NCBI RefSeq assembly: GCF_008923245.1
Contig: NZ_WBOS01000003.1
Coordinates: 62,001-126,000, forward strand
Reading direction: 5' to 3'
Source: Cytobacillus depressus
GTDB lineage: Bacteria > Bacillota > Bacilli > Bacillales > Cytobacillaceae
Length of the DNA stretch: 64,000 nucleotides
Each line of letters begins with the position of its first letter. Within the stretch, counting starts at the first letter, position 1. A model generated the notes under the pieces. The model was given only the letters and a program-made list of their open reading frames with translations, did no database searches and had not been told where the DNA came from. The translations under genes and the position numbers were made by a program. This document shows, one piece after another, positions 44,665 through 53,115 of this stretch.

Positions 44665-45033
44665 AAAATAACGTATCTTATGTCGTAACCTATTTTATAG
44701 AGAACTTAGACATAGAAAATACACCTCATTAGGTGTTATCTTTGTTGCACATTATCGTCCTACTATACTTCAATTAATAGTTTTATGCTTTAGGTTTCCT
44801 TTATCGATACTACTATACATTATAGTTGCAATATTTCTTCCTATATTAATTGAAGGTTTTTCTATAAATATATACGACAGTATTGTTAATACAGATTTCT
44901 TTTCCTTGCCTTTTACTTCATTCAAAAAGAGCAATAATCTATTCAATGCATAATCACGATGATTTAACTAAATATTTGAAAGATTAATCATATTTGATTA
45001 ATATATAATCAAATATGATTAGGGGGTTTGGGC
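44665..45033. promoter_or_regulatory. Regulatory region of the sigma-54 activator gene
   Basis: A perfect inverted repeat with 15-base arms, AATCATATTTGATTA (44986-45000) and TAATCAAATATGATT (45006-45020), ends 13 bases before the start codon, overlapping the expected ribosome-site approach. Its TAATCAA half resembles the TAGTCAA half of the palindrome at 46399-46414, so autoregulation is plausible. No gene in 44665-44980. Confidence 0.6.
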
Positions 45034-46401
45034 ATGAATTTGAATGAACACGCTTACAAAATTTTAAATCAAATATTAGAACATTCTTTCGATGAAATCT
45101 TTATTACCGACGACATGGGAAACGTTGTATATGCTAGACAATCTACTGAAAAATTATTTGGAATTCCACACGAGAAAATGATTCGTCAGAATGTCTTTAA
45201 GTTAGAAAAAGAAGGTGTTTTTTCCCCGTCTGTTATTGTAAATGTGTTAAAAAATAAAAAGAATGAAACCCTTATTCAAGAAACAAAGAATAAAAGAAAG
45301 CTGATTATATCGGGATATCCAATAGTTGACGAGACAAATAAAATGATCGGAGCAGTCAGTTTTTCCAGAGATATTACAGAATTTGAATATCTTAAAAAGG
45401 AAAATGAACAGGTGGCAATAGCCATACAAGCATACCAGGAAGAAATAGCAGAGTTGAAAAAACAAGCAACCCAACCCTTTTTCCTAAAAAGTAAAACAAC
45501 AGAAAAGCTGCTTGACATGGTGTCAAAAGTTGCAAGTTTAGGGATTACTATACTTTTGGATGGAGAGTCAGGAGTTGGAAAAAATCATCTGGCACATATG
45601 ATTCACCAAATTTCACCAAGAAAAAGTGAACCATTCATTGAAATAAACTGCGGCGCCATACCTGAATCCCTGATTGAATCTGAATTGTTTGGTTATGAGG
45701 ATGGAGCTTTTACGGGGGCAAGAAAGGGCGGAAAGAAAGGATATTTTGAAAGTGCCGGGGGAGGAACTCTCTTTCTGGATGAAATCGGTGAACTGCCAAT
45801 GAATCTTCAAGTGAAATTATTATCCGTTTTACAAAACCATTTATTCATGAGAGTCGGTGGAAGTAAAAGAATTGAGATGAAATGCAGAATTATTTGTGCA
45901 ACCAATAAAAACTTGGAAGAAATGATCCATAAACAAAAATTTAGAGAGGATCTGTATTATCGCATTAACGTAATTAAATTGACGATTCCGCCTCTAAGAG
46001 AGCGCAAGGAGGAACTGATACCATTAATTTATGAAATGACGGAAGAATTCAATACAAAGTACGGAATGGATAAGCATTTTACTCCGGGGATGATTGCCTG
46101 GCTCAGCCAGCAGGAGTGGCCGGGAAACGTCAGGGAATTACGAAACTTTATTGAGAAATTAATTGTAACGACAGGAACAAAAGAAATTGACCTTGAGATC
46201 GTTGAGGATATAACATACGGAGAGTCATCCAAGAAGAATAAGCAAGATATGACTTTGAATGAATACTTAGATAGCGTAGAAAAAGAGTTTATTGTAAAGA
46301 TGTTCAAGAAATATCCCAGCAGCACTAAATTGAGTAAAAAATTGGGCATTAGTCAATCAACCGCAAACCGAAAAATACAAAAATATGTTGATAGGATATA
46401 G
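45034..46401 (+). CDS. Sigma-54-dependent transcriptional activator (PAS-AAA+-HTH)
   Basis: 455 residues. PAS sensor (about 5-120: HSFDEIFITDDMGNVVYA), coiled linker, sigma-54 interaction AAA+ domain with Walker A GESGVGKNHLA (about 176), GAFTGA loop (about 224-229), GGTLFLDEIGELP and a C-terminal Fis/TyrR-like HTH (about 410-455: STKLSKKLGISQSTANRKIQ). It activates RNA polymerase with SigL at distant enhancers; the PAS ligand is unknown. AGGGGG lies before the ATG at 45034. Sigma-54 promoters stand in front of both downstream genes, which identifies its likely targets. Confidence 0.93.
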   Translation: MNLNEHAYKILNQILEHSFDEIFITDDMGNVVYARQSTEKLFGIPHEKMIRQNVFKLEKEGVFSPSVIVNVLKNKKNETLIQETKNKRKLIISGYPIVDETNKMIGAVSFSRDITEFEYLKKENEQVAIAIQAYQEEIAELKKQATQPFFLKSKTTEKLLDMVSKVASLGITILLDGESGVGKNHLAHMIHQISPRKSEPFIEINCGAIPESLIESELFGYEDGAFTGARKGGKKGYFESAGGGTLFLDEIGELPMNLQVKLLSVLQNHLFMRVGGSKRIEMKCRIICATNKNLEEMIHKQKFREDLYYRINVIKLTIPPLRERKEELIPLIYEMTEEFNTKYGMDKHFTPGMIAWLSQQEWPGNVRELRNFIEKLIVTTGTKEIDLEIVEDITYGESSKKNKQDMTLNEYLDSVEKEFIVKMFKKYPSSTKLSKKLGISQSTANRKIQKYVDRI

Positions 46402-46414
46402 TCAATTTTGACTA
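46399..46414 (+). promoter_or_regulatory. Enhancer-like palindrome (UAS)
   Basis: TAGTCAATTTTGACTA is a perfect 16-base palindrome that begins with the activator's own stop codon and lies 30 bases upstream of the -24 box. It is a candidate binding site for the activator. Confidence 0.6.
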
Positions 46415-46443
46415 ACAAAACCTATTTTTCTTAGATTTTTAGC

Positions 46444-46459
46444 TGGCATGATCCTTGCA
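46444..46459 (+). promoter_or_regulatory. Sigma-54 (-24/-12) promoter of the MFS gene
   Basis: TGGCATGATCCTTGCA matches the TGGCAC-n5-TTGCW consensus with correct spacing and one mismatch. About 280 bases of leader follow with no intact gene; short fragments such as MNECK after GGTGGG suggest a lost small gene. Confidence 0.85.
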
Positions 46460-46742
46460 AGTAAATAAAGTGAAATTTCGAAGAACAAAAAGGTGGGATG
46501 AACGAATGTAAATGAAATTGAAATAAATCAAAAACAGCGGAAGTCATAATGAAGGCATTGGACATAATGATGGACGAATAAAACAAACAAGTTAGAAGAT
46601 GTTTTCGCAAGAAAGGTACTTGGTTAATGAAGGGAAAATGGAAATCTAATCAAAAAATGAAAGCGTTTTAATAGGTTGCTGTGCACTTCGTTTTGATTTT
46701 CTATAAACTCTACAAACTAGATTTCTATAATGGAGGGATATG

Positions 46743-48170
46743 ATGGAGGGAAAAAATCAAAGCACTAATATATTTATTGTCGGCATCGTTCTTGCTGTCC
46801 TTACATTTTGGCTGTTTGCACAATCCATGATTAATATTATCCCAGCAATTCAAAAAGATTTAGGGGTTTCGTTGGGGATGTTAAATATTTCCACAAGTTT
46901 ATCTTCATTATTTTCTGGCCTCTTTATTGTTGCGGCTGGCGGACTTTCTGATCGGGCAGGACGTAAGAAGTTAACTTATATTGGGTTGACTTTGAGTATT
47001 GTCGGCTGTTTGTTGATTATTTTTTCACAAAGCGCCACATTATTAATTATCGGCCGTGCGATTCAAGGGATTTCAGCTGCTTGTATTATGCCAGCAACCA
47101 TTGCACTTGTTAAGTCAGCCTTTGAAGGTAAAGACAGACAGCGGGCTCTTAGTTATTGGTCCTTCGGATCATGGGGTGGTGGTGGATCAACCGCATTAGT
47201 CGGTGGTGCCATTGCTACATATATGGGATGGAGATGGATTTTTGTCGTTTCCATTGGCATTGCTCTATTGTCGATGTTTTTACTAAAGAATATTCAAGAG
47301 AGCAAAGCAGATGAGCAAAGTAAAGAGAAATTTGATTTCACCGGTTTTTTTCTCTTTATCATCATGATGTTGATGTTCAATATGATTGTGACACGCGGTC
47401 AAGACTTTGGATGGACAAGTCCGTTAACACTCGGCCTCATTGGTGGTGCATTAGCAACAATCGGCATTTTCTTTGCAGTTGAACGAAAAAAGAAGCATCA
47501 ATTTATTGAATTTTCCCTCTTTAAAACAAAAGCATACACGGGAGCTGTTGTATCAAACTTCTTGCAAAATGGAATTGCAGCCACTGTCGTTGTCGCCAAT
47601 ACGTATATTCAATTGGCACGGGGATTTACCTCTTTTCAAACAGGATTACTTACGATCGGAAACGTCATAGCAGTAGTTGTGATGATTCGAGTTGGAGAGA
47701 AAATGCTTCAAAAAATGGGTGCAAGAAGGCCAATGCTTATAGCAACTTTCCTTGCCTCGTTAGGCATGAGTATGACAGCTATGACATTTTTACCGGATTT
47801 AATTTATATCATTGTTGTATTTGCAGGCTTTTTAATTTCTGGGATTGGCCTTGGAATGTACGCAACGCCTTCGATAGATATAGCGGTCATGAATATTCCT
47901 GAGGCCAGAGTGGGTGCAGCTTCCGGAATTTATAAGATGGCAAGTTCGCTTGGATTCTCTTTTGGAATCGCCATTACGACAGCAGTGTACGGTGTACTGG
48001 AAGCTGTAGGCAGTATCCACGTTGCCGCATCAATCGGGATTTTATTCCATTTAGTTTTTGCCATTCCAGCAATGATTTTCGTATCGAAAACCATTCAACC
48101 GGATGAAGGGAAGGAAAAGTCCGTACAAGCGATCCAAGTAAATAAAAAACTTGTTGTCCAGCAAGATTAA
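46743..48170 (+). CDS. MFS transporter (DHA2-like, 14 helices)
   Basis: 475 residues with about 14 membrane helices. The A-motif GGLSDRAGRKK lies between helices 2 and 3, and GRAIQGISAACIMPATIALV in helix 4 is typical of drug/H+ antiporter family 2. Placed between a sigma-54 activator and an agmatinase-family gene, it may move a guanidino compound or polyamine, but family members also export drugs. GGAGG is 6 bases before this ATG and 3 before the ATG at 46740. Confidence 0.85.
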   Translation: MEGKNQSTNIFIVGIVLAVLTFWLFAQSMINIIPAIQKDLGVSLGMLNISTSLSSLFSGLFIVAAGGLSDRAGRKKLTYIGLTLSIVGCLLIIFSQSATLLIIGRAIQGISAACIMPATIALVKSAFEGKDRQRALSYWSFGSWGGGGSTALVGGAIATYMGWRWIFVVSIGIALLSMFLLKNIQESKADEQSKEKFDFTGFFLFIIMMLMFNMIVTRGQDFGWTSPLTLGLIGGALATIGIFFAVERKKKHQFIEFSLFKTKAYTGAVVSNFLQNGIAATVVVANTYIQLARGFTSFQTGLLTIGNVIAVVVMIRVGEKMLQKMGARRPMLIATFLASLGMSMTAMTFLPDLIYIIVVFAGFLISGIGLGMYATPSIDIAVMNIPEARVGAASGIYKMASSLGFSFGIAITTAVYGVLEAVGSIHVAASIGILFHLVFAIPAMIFVSKTIQPDEGKEKSVQAIQVNKKLVVQQD

Positions 48171-48258
48171 CTCTTTAATAGTTTGATATTTCAGAATTCG
48201 GCAGGGCGGTGCCATGTAGAAGCGAATATTTAATCTTTTCTTAAACTTTTTTAAAAAT

Positions 48259-48285
48259 AACTAATTAGTTGGTACAAAACTTGCA
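48259..48285 (+). promoter_or_regulatory. Sigma-54 promoter of the agmatinase-family gene
   Basis: TGGTACAAAACTTGCA (48270-48285) matches TGGYAC-n5-TTGCW exactly. The palindrome AACTAATTAGTT (48259-48270) abuts it. Confidence 0.85.
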
Positions 48286-48325
48286 TTAATAATTTTGTAG
48301 AATTTGAGATTATAAGGAGGAAAAA

Positions 48326-49318
48326 ATGATGGTAAAACATGATGAAAAACAAATTTTGAACTTGCCTTTTACAGGAATCTCTACTTTTGGAAAATATCCA
48401 GTATGCCCTGATCTTGATCAATTGGATGCGGATGTAGCAGTAATCGGAGTACCTAATGATATGGGTACACAATGGAAGTCTGGAGCAAGAATGGGTCCAA
48501 GAGGAATTCGTGAAGGTTCTACATTGTACAGCTTCGGTCTTGATGGTGCCTATGATATTGAAAACGATATCATGTATCTTGGCCCAGATTGGAAAGTTGT
48601 GGATTGTGGCGATGTCGATATGGTTCATGGGGATCTTATGCAATGTCATGAAAACACCGAAGAGGCGATTCGAAAGATTGTTTCTAAAGGTGCCATGCCA
48701 GTCGTATTAGGAGGGGATCATTCCATCACAGCTGCAGTTGGAAAAGGATTGGAGGAATTAGGACCATTCCATGTCATTCAAATAGATGCCCATTTAGACT
48801 GGGCTGATCACCGTTCAGGTATGCGTTATGGCCACGGAAACTGTATTCGCCGTTTGTCTGAGTTGGATCATGTACAGAGAATATTCCAGTTTGGGATTCG
48901 TGGTATTAGCAGCAGTAAAAAAGAAGATGTTGATGCTGCAAGAGAATATGGAAGTGTCATTTTATCTCCACGCCAAATGAGAAAAATGGGCTTGGAGCAA
49001 GTGCTGGAGCAAATTCCAGCAGGTGAAAAATATTATGTAACCATTGACATTGATGGTATCGATCCTTCCATCGCGCCTGGAACGGGAACACCATCTCCTG
49101 GTGGCCTACTTTATGATGAAGTGAATGAGTTGTTGCAAGGAATTGCGAAAAGAGGCGAAGTAATCGGGTTTGATTTAGTTGAAGTTGCACCACCTTATGA
49201 TCCTACTGGTATGACTGGACAAGTAGCTGCCCGTATCTCATTGGATTTACTAAGCTATGTTTTAAAAGAAAAAGAGAAAAAAAGAGAAAAGGAAAAGACT
49301 CTTTCTTCTCATGTATAA
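48326..49318 (+). CDS. Agmatinase/guanidino-acid hydrolase (arginase family)
   Basis: 330 residues of the ureohydrolase fold. Metal-binding motifs are present: GGDHSIT (about 129-135), QIDAHLDW (about 151-158) and TIDIDGIDPSIAPGTGTPSP (about 239-258), which also fits guanidinobutyrase and related enzymes. It would release urea from a guanidino substrate. The C-terminal tail is Lys/Glu-rich and unusual. AAGGAGG precedes two adjacent ATG codons. It has its own sigma-54 promoter and a terminator. The true substrate cannot be told from sequence. Confidence 0.9.
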   Translation: MMVKHDEKQILNLPFTGISTFGKYPVCPDLDQLDADVAVIGVPNDMGTQWKSGARMGPRGIREGSTLYSFGLDGAYDIENDIMYLGPDWKVVDCGDVDMVHGDLMQCHENTEEAIRKIVSKGAMPVVLGGDHSITAAVGKGLEELGPFHVIQIDAHLDWADHRSGMRYGHGNCIRRLSELDHVQRIFQFGIRGISSSKKEDVDAAREYGSVILSPRQMRKMGLEQVLEQIPAGEKYYVTIDIDGIDPSIAPGTGTPSPGGLLYDEVNELLQGIAKRGEVIGFDLVEVAPPYDPTGMTGQVAARISLDLLSYVLKEKEKKREKEKTLSSHV

Positions 49319-49342
49319 GTAGATAGAACGATTAACTCACTA

Positions 49343-49384
49343 GCTCTCTGCAGTAGCTTAATAGCCTTTGCAGGGGGCTTTTTT
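49343..49384 (+). terminator. Terminator after the agmatinase-family gene
   Basis: GCTCTCTGCA pairs with TGCAGGGGGC using G-U pairs, followed by T6. Confidence 0.75.
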
Positions 49385-49452
49385 ATGTATCAGCTATTCT
49401 CATACCCTTACCTACTGGTAGCTGACATTTGGCCTTCTCAAGTGTTTTTATT

Positions 49453-49468
49453 AATCAAACGTTTGATT
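49453..49468. repeat. AATCAAACGTTTGATT palindrome
   Basis: Single perfect copy, 150 bases downstream of the ComK-like gene, as the copy at 41388-41403 is downstream of the ComK fragment. Confidence 0.75.
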
Positions 49469-49618
49469 GAATATGAATAAACCCTTAAGTTAATTGGTGT
49501 CTGGCCCCCGTACTAAGCACAAAAGTTTACTTTGGGAGTGACAGTGCACTCCCAAAAATAATAAAAACTAGCTATGTAAACGCGTAATTACTCACGCTGG
49601 TGATTCGCATCGTTTAGA

Positions 49619-50086
49619 TTATGAAACCCTATTTTCTCTTGTCATATTTTCTAGCTGTTCCGCTATCTGCAATTTGCTGTTGAAGGAGCAAAGCTTCGCT
49701 CGGATGATTTTGGTTTTACCGTTACTGAACGTGATAAATGTTTGGCGTTTGTGGCTTGTGGTTCTCTTGATGTGGTTGGGGTTAAACCAGATGCATTCTT
49801 CATGTTTAGCTGATTGAGTAGGAAACAAGACAATTCTCTGAATTGGACAGACCAAAACAGGGTGATGATAGATATTGCCCAGTAGCCTTTTCGAAGTTTC
49901 CATGGCGCCTTTTAAATTATACCCAATTCTCACTATACTATCGTCGATTATTTCAAGAGGTGATTTGTCGACCATAAATGTCTTTTCCGTTTCCTTAACG
50001 AGGGTGCATAACTTCCCGTGTCGATCACGATATCCTTTCATGTACTTGAAATCTTTGTTAATGGTATATTGACTTCGCATAAACAA
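49619..50086 (-). CDS. comK: ComK-like competence regulator
   Basis: 155 residues. MVDKSPLEIIDDS, SKRLLGNIYHHPVLVCPIQRI, LFPTQSAKHEECIWFNPNHI and ITFSNGKTKII align with B. subtilis ComK (RSCRFFGSSYAG, PPIMVDPSNQIFLFPT, CGWISHVHV, TFSNGKT). ComK activates DNA-uptake genes. At 155 residues it is shorter than ComK (192) and ends soon after the LEN motif, lacking the C-terminal part needed for transcription activation in B. subtilis ComK. AAAGGAG is 9 bases before the TTG at 50086; an ATG lies at 50080. The annotation rests on visual alignment. Confidence 0.65.
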   Translation of the reverse strand: MFMRSQYTINKDFKYMKGYRDRHGKLCTLVKETEKTFMVDKSPLEIIDDSIVRIGYNLKGAMETSKRLLGNIYHHPVLVCPIQRIVLFPTQSAKHEECIWFNPNHIKRTTSHKRQTFITFSNGKTKIIRAKLCSFNSKLQIAEQLENMTRENRVS

Positions 50087-50237
50087 GTAAATCGGCTCCT
50101 TTATGTAAATTATTCTAATGAACAATTGGCTTACTCGGATTTCTTTTTACCCATCCGTGCTCGGTGCACATCATTCTCAATTTCTTTCACTCAATAAAAT
50201 GTCATGTCAAACGCTGTTTTAAGAACGCTGAGGGTGA

Positions 50238-50531
50238 TTAATCGTGGGTTTGGGTGTTGCTTTCTAACACACTGTTAGTTTTGAATTGAGCTGACATTCG
50301 AAAACTAGGTTTTTCTATGTACGCAGCTTTAATTATTCGGTATCTTATCTTTAATCTGATTTGTACTGGATTGCACTTTTCTCTAATATCCTCCTTTCGA
50401 ACTATATATAATATTAGGATACCATTTTTAGTGGTTAAAAGGTCCTTGAATATTTCTTTTTGTAAAGGAATATTCAAAAGGGTCATGATATTTTGTAGAA
50501 TCCAGTCGTATTGATCAAGGTAAATGATCAA
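50238..50531 (-). CDS. Hypothetical protein (doubtful)
   Basis: 97 residues, MIIYLDQYDWILQNIMTLLN..., no signal, not recognised. TTG start after AAGGA. Composition is plausible but no other support exists; it may be a remnant. Confidence 0.25.
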   Translation of the reverse strand: MIIYLDQYDWILQNIMTLLNIPLQKEIFKDLLTTKNGILILYIVRKEDIREKCNPVQIRLKIRYRIIKAAYIEKPSFRMSAQFKTNSVLESNTQTHD

Positions 50532-50667
50532 AAAATCCTTATTCTATAAGGTTTTCAGAATAATTAGATAGTAAAGGGTAATTGTGAAATCAAATTGTGA
50601 AAAATTTATGAATCTTTTATTTTTTCGTAGGAATCAAGAGAAAACTTCTCTTGATTCCCATTAAAAC

Positions 50668-51168
50668 TTAAAAAATCTGATTTTCTTCCCTAGCTTTTTT
50701 AAACTTTTTCTTTGCGGCGGCCCGCCAGTTTTTCACAGCCGATAAAGATACTTGTTCCATAGCAGCGATTTCTTTAACAGTGAAGCTCTTGAGAAAGGTA
50801 TAGAGAACCCACTTTGTCTGCTGCTCTGTCAAGCCGCCCGCCTGGCAATAGGCAAGCAAAATATCCTCCTCCAATGGGCAGAAGCTGAGCTCATCCTCAA
50901 TATATTCCCAAAATTCCTCTTTGACGATGACGGCCCTGTCTGTATGCCGATTCGATTGGTTCATCTCTGTAAGCAGTCTTCCTTTGATAAACGTATAAGC
51001 GTAATTCATGAAATTCCCTTTTTCCGGATCAAACCGTTGATGAGCCTCCCATAAACCAATTAGACCGATCTGGAAGAACTCATCCTTGTTCGTATAAATG
51101 TTCAACGACGAAATAATCTTGTGAATCATTGGCGTGTATTGACTCGATACTTGCTCAAAGCTTTCCAT
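50668..51168 (-). CDS. Orphan sigma-70-family RNA polymerase sigma factor
   Basis: 166 residues. Region 2 (about 10-75: DEFFQIGLIGLWEAHQRFDPEKGN, YAYTFIKGRLL) and a region 4 HTH (about 115-160: FTVKEIAAMEQVSLSAVKNW) are clear; regions 1 and 3 are absent. No anti-sigma gene is adjacent. Its length and layout resemble the accessory sigma factors of Firmicutes, including those linked to competence; the target is unknown. AAGGGGAA-type site upstream of the ATG. Confidence 0.85.
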   Translation of the reverse strand: MESFEQVSSQYTPMIHKIISSLNIYTNKDEFFQIGLIGLWEAHQRFDPEKGNFMNYAYTFIKGRLLTEMNQSNRHTDRAVIVKEEFWEYIEDELSFCPLEEDILLAYCQAGGLTEQQTKWVLYTFLKSFTVKEIAAMEQVSLSAVKNWRAAAKKKFKKAREENQIF

Positions 51169-51416
51169 CCTAGGGTTCCCCTTCGGAAAGCGCGCTTTAC
51201 CATGTATTCCCGGGTACCTTCACCATAGAGGAAAGCAAATGTTCCATCGAACAGCCAAAAATCCAATTTGGAGCGAAAAAACACCCTCAAACATTAAAAA
51301 TACGCATCAAAAAGGAACATCGACCCCAAAAACAGCAAGTTAAGACAATTATCAATCAAAAGGTGTCAACATGGTGTCTGTCAACAAGGTGTCAGACACC
51401 CGCCGTGGACAAACCG
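51169..51416. other. Intergenic region between HTH and sigma-factor genes
   Basis: About 250 bases. It holds the third full copy of the GGTGTCTGACACC repeat (51388-51411) and a partial one (GGTGTCTGTC at 51373). No gene seen. Confidence 0.5.
51388..51411 (-). repeat. Short dispersed palindrome with conserved flank, copy 3
   Basis: GGTGTCAGACACC followed by CGCCGTGGACA; the reverse of TGTCCACGGCGGGTGTCTG.... Same motif as 11210-11234 and 24050-24073. Confidence 0.75.
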
Positions 51417-52295
51417 TTAATTTTTCCATTGTGTAAGGACACTGTTTTGGGACAGGTTCGTTGTTTCGAACAGCTTAAGAAAAGTCGATGCATGGGACGA
51501 ATGCCTTGAGCTTTTTCCTTCTGTAGAAAAGCCCATGTCAAATAGCTCTTCAAAATAGAGCTCCTGTAACTTTTTATGTAAGATTCCATAGAAATAAGCG
51601 GTTGGTTTAGCAACTCTAACACTTGTCTTCATTTTGCGAATCAGCTGCTTAAATGAATGGATAGCAAGTGTCGTTAGCTGGCCTAAATCATTCTCACAAT
51701 TATGGCGATAGGCAGCAATTGTTGCCATTCTCCAAAATTCTTCTATCTTTTTAGCATGAGGAAAAAAGCACTTCACGACTTGAATGAATTCACTAGGAAT
51801 ACGATCACTTGTATACGTATCGTCTAGCGATTCGTTTACGATACGTTTATTTTTATTTTTAATATTAGTTTTAGAAAGATTGCTAGTTTTATTATGGTGG
51901 TCCATTTTTTCCTCTTTAGGTAGTTCACTCTTAGGGAAACGATTAAATACGTACAGATTGCTCGATTGAGAACCATTTTTCCTTTCCGTTTCATAGACCG
52001 TCATCATGCCAAGCTCTGCTACCTTGGCAAGCATTCTTTTAAATGTGGAGCGGGAAATGCCGTTTCCGTTGTATTCCTCATGAATAGCTTTTAACATCGT
52101 GCCGATTTTTGCATTGCACACACCTGGGAATTTTGCGGCAAAGCGGATCAGTCGCTTAAGTCCAACCAATTCGCTTTTCGTGAACTTGTCCTTATGAACC
52201 GCCATCCACATTTCAATATGCGTATTAAACTCCGGAAGACTCTTAAACCGCGAAAAAGACGCAAACTCTTTGATATTGCCTGATTTTAAATTCAT
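51417..52295 (-). CDS. Helix-turn-helix protein of the Bacillaceae replication-initiator-like type
   Basis: 292 residues. The N-terminal part (about 30-110) has KFTKSELVGLKRLIRFAAKF and NGISRSTFKRMLAKVAELGM, a winged-HTH-like unit; a Lys/Asn-rich linker (about 130-155) leads to a helical C-terminal domain (about 165-250). Similar proteins are widespread in Bacillaceae without known function. Weak ribosome site (GGTGGTG). Upstream lies a second pair of AATCAAACG palindromes. Confidence 0.6.
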   Translation of the reverse strand: MNLKSGNIKEFASFSRFKSLPEFNTHIEMWMAVHKDKFTKSELVGLKRLIRFAAKFPGVCNAKIGTMLKAIHEEYNGNGISRSTFKRMLAKVAELGMMTVYETERKNGSQSSNLYVFNRFPKSELPKEEKMDHHNKTSNLSKTNIKNKNKRIVNESLDDTYTSDRIPSEFIQVVKCFFPHAKKIEEFWRMATIAAYRHNCENDLGQLTTLAIHSFKQLIRKMKTSVRVAKPTAYFYGILHKKLQELYFEELFDMGFSTEGKSSRHSSHASTFLKLFETTNLSQNSVLTQWKN

Positions 52296-52387
52296 TTAAA
52301 TGCACCACCCTTTACTTGCTATATAGGTGGTTAGGGTGGGAAAGGACAGGGGGGTGGAAGATTTGTCTCGAGGCGGGGAAAATAGTT

Positions 52388-52475
52388 AATCAAACGTTTG
52401 ATTGAAAAGGCTGAAATGGTTGAGCCACATGGTCTTAAGGGCTTTAATCAAACGTTTGATTAATATGTATGTTCG
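52388..52475. repeat. 88-base repeat bounded by AATCAAACGTTTGATT palindromes
   Basis: Palindromes at 52388-52403 and 52446-52461 bound a block that repeats 41262-41350 (shared GAAAAGGCTGAAATG and GATTAATAT...GTTCGC). Confidence 0.8.
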
Positions 52476-52872
52476 CATTGGTTTGGATGGTGAAGGCAGT
52501 TAAATATGGATGTAGTGGTGTTTACCATAAACTAGTTTTTGCGTCTCCTATATTTTCAAAGTCACTAATTATACGAAGAAGCTCTTAGAAAGCACAATTT
52601 CTAAATTTGCGTTATCTATGACAGCCCTCCATACCAGGACTGTTTTATTTTTGGTGTTTGGCAAACGTCTAATTAGGGTATTTACAAGGATATTACTGTT
52701 AGATTGTACTTAATTGAGTACTATTAGAAAAGTGTTATAATCGGAAGGGTCAAATGCCACTTTTGTTAAGGGAGATTCTTCTTCTAAAATGGATAATTTA
52801 CGAAAGTGAGTAACAAATTATAATTAATAAAATACATATAAGATTTCCGCACGATAAGAAAGGTAGGCAAAG
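52476..52872. other. Intergenic region
   Basis: About 400 AT-rich bases with no gene or strong structure. Confidence 0.5.
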
Positions 52873-53115
52873 ATGAAAGAGATTACTTTTGAGAATTTGA
52901 CAAATATGGTTGAGGTTTCATTATCGGATTCTGAACTCTTTGTAAACCGCGTCAGGTTAACAAATGCCAAGAAAATACAATTCAAAGATATTGAATCAAT
53001 GCTGATTAAATTAAGTGTTTTAAACGATAAGGATGAGCTTATAGCAAGTTTATCTGTTGGAGCTCACGAGAGATTACTGGTGAATGAAGGGTGGAGTTAT
53101 ATTGAGCGGGTTTAG
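52873..53115 (+). CDS. Hypothetical small protein
   Basis: 80 residues, MKEITFENLTNMVEVSLSDS..., alternating polar/hydrophobic, probably soluble alpha/beta. Not recognised. AAAGG lies 9 bases before the ATG. Confidence 0.45.
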   Translation: MKEITFENLTNMVEVSLSDSELFVNRVRLTNAKKIQFKDIESMLIKLSVLNDKDELIASLSVGAHERLLVNEGWSYIERV

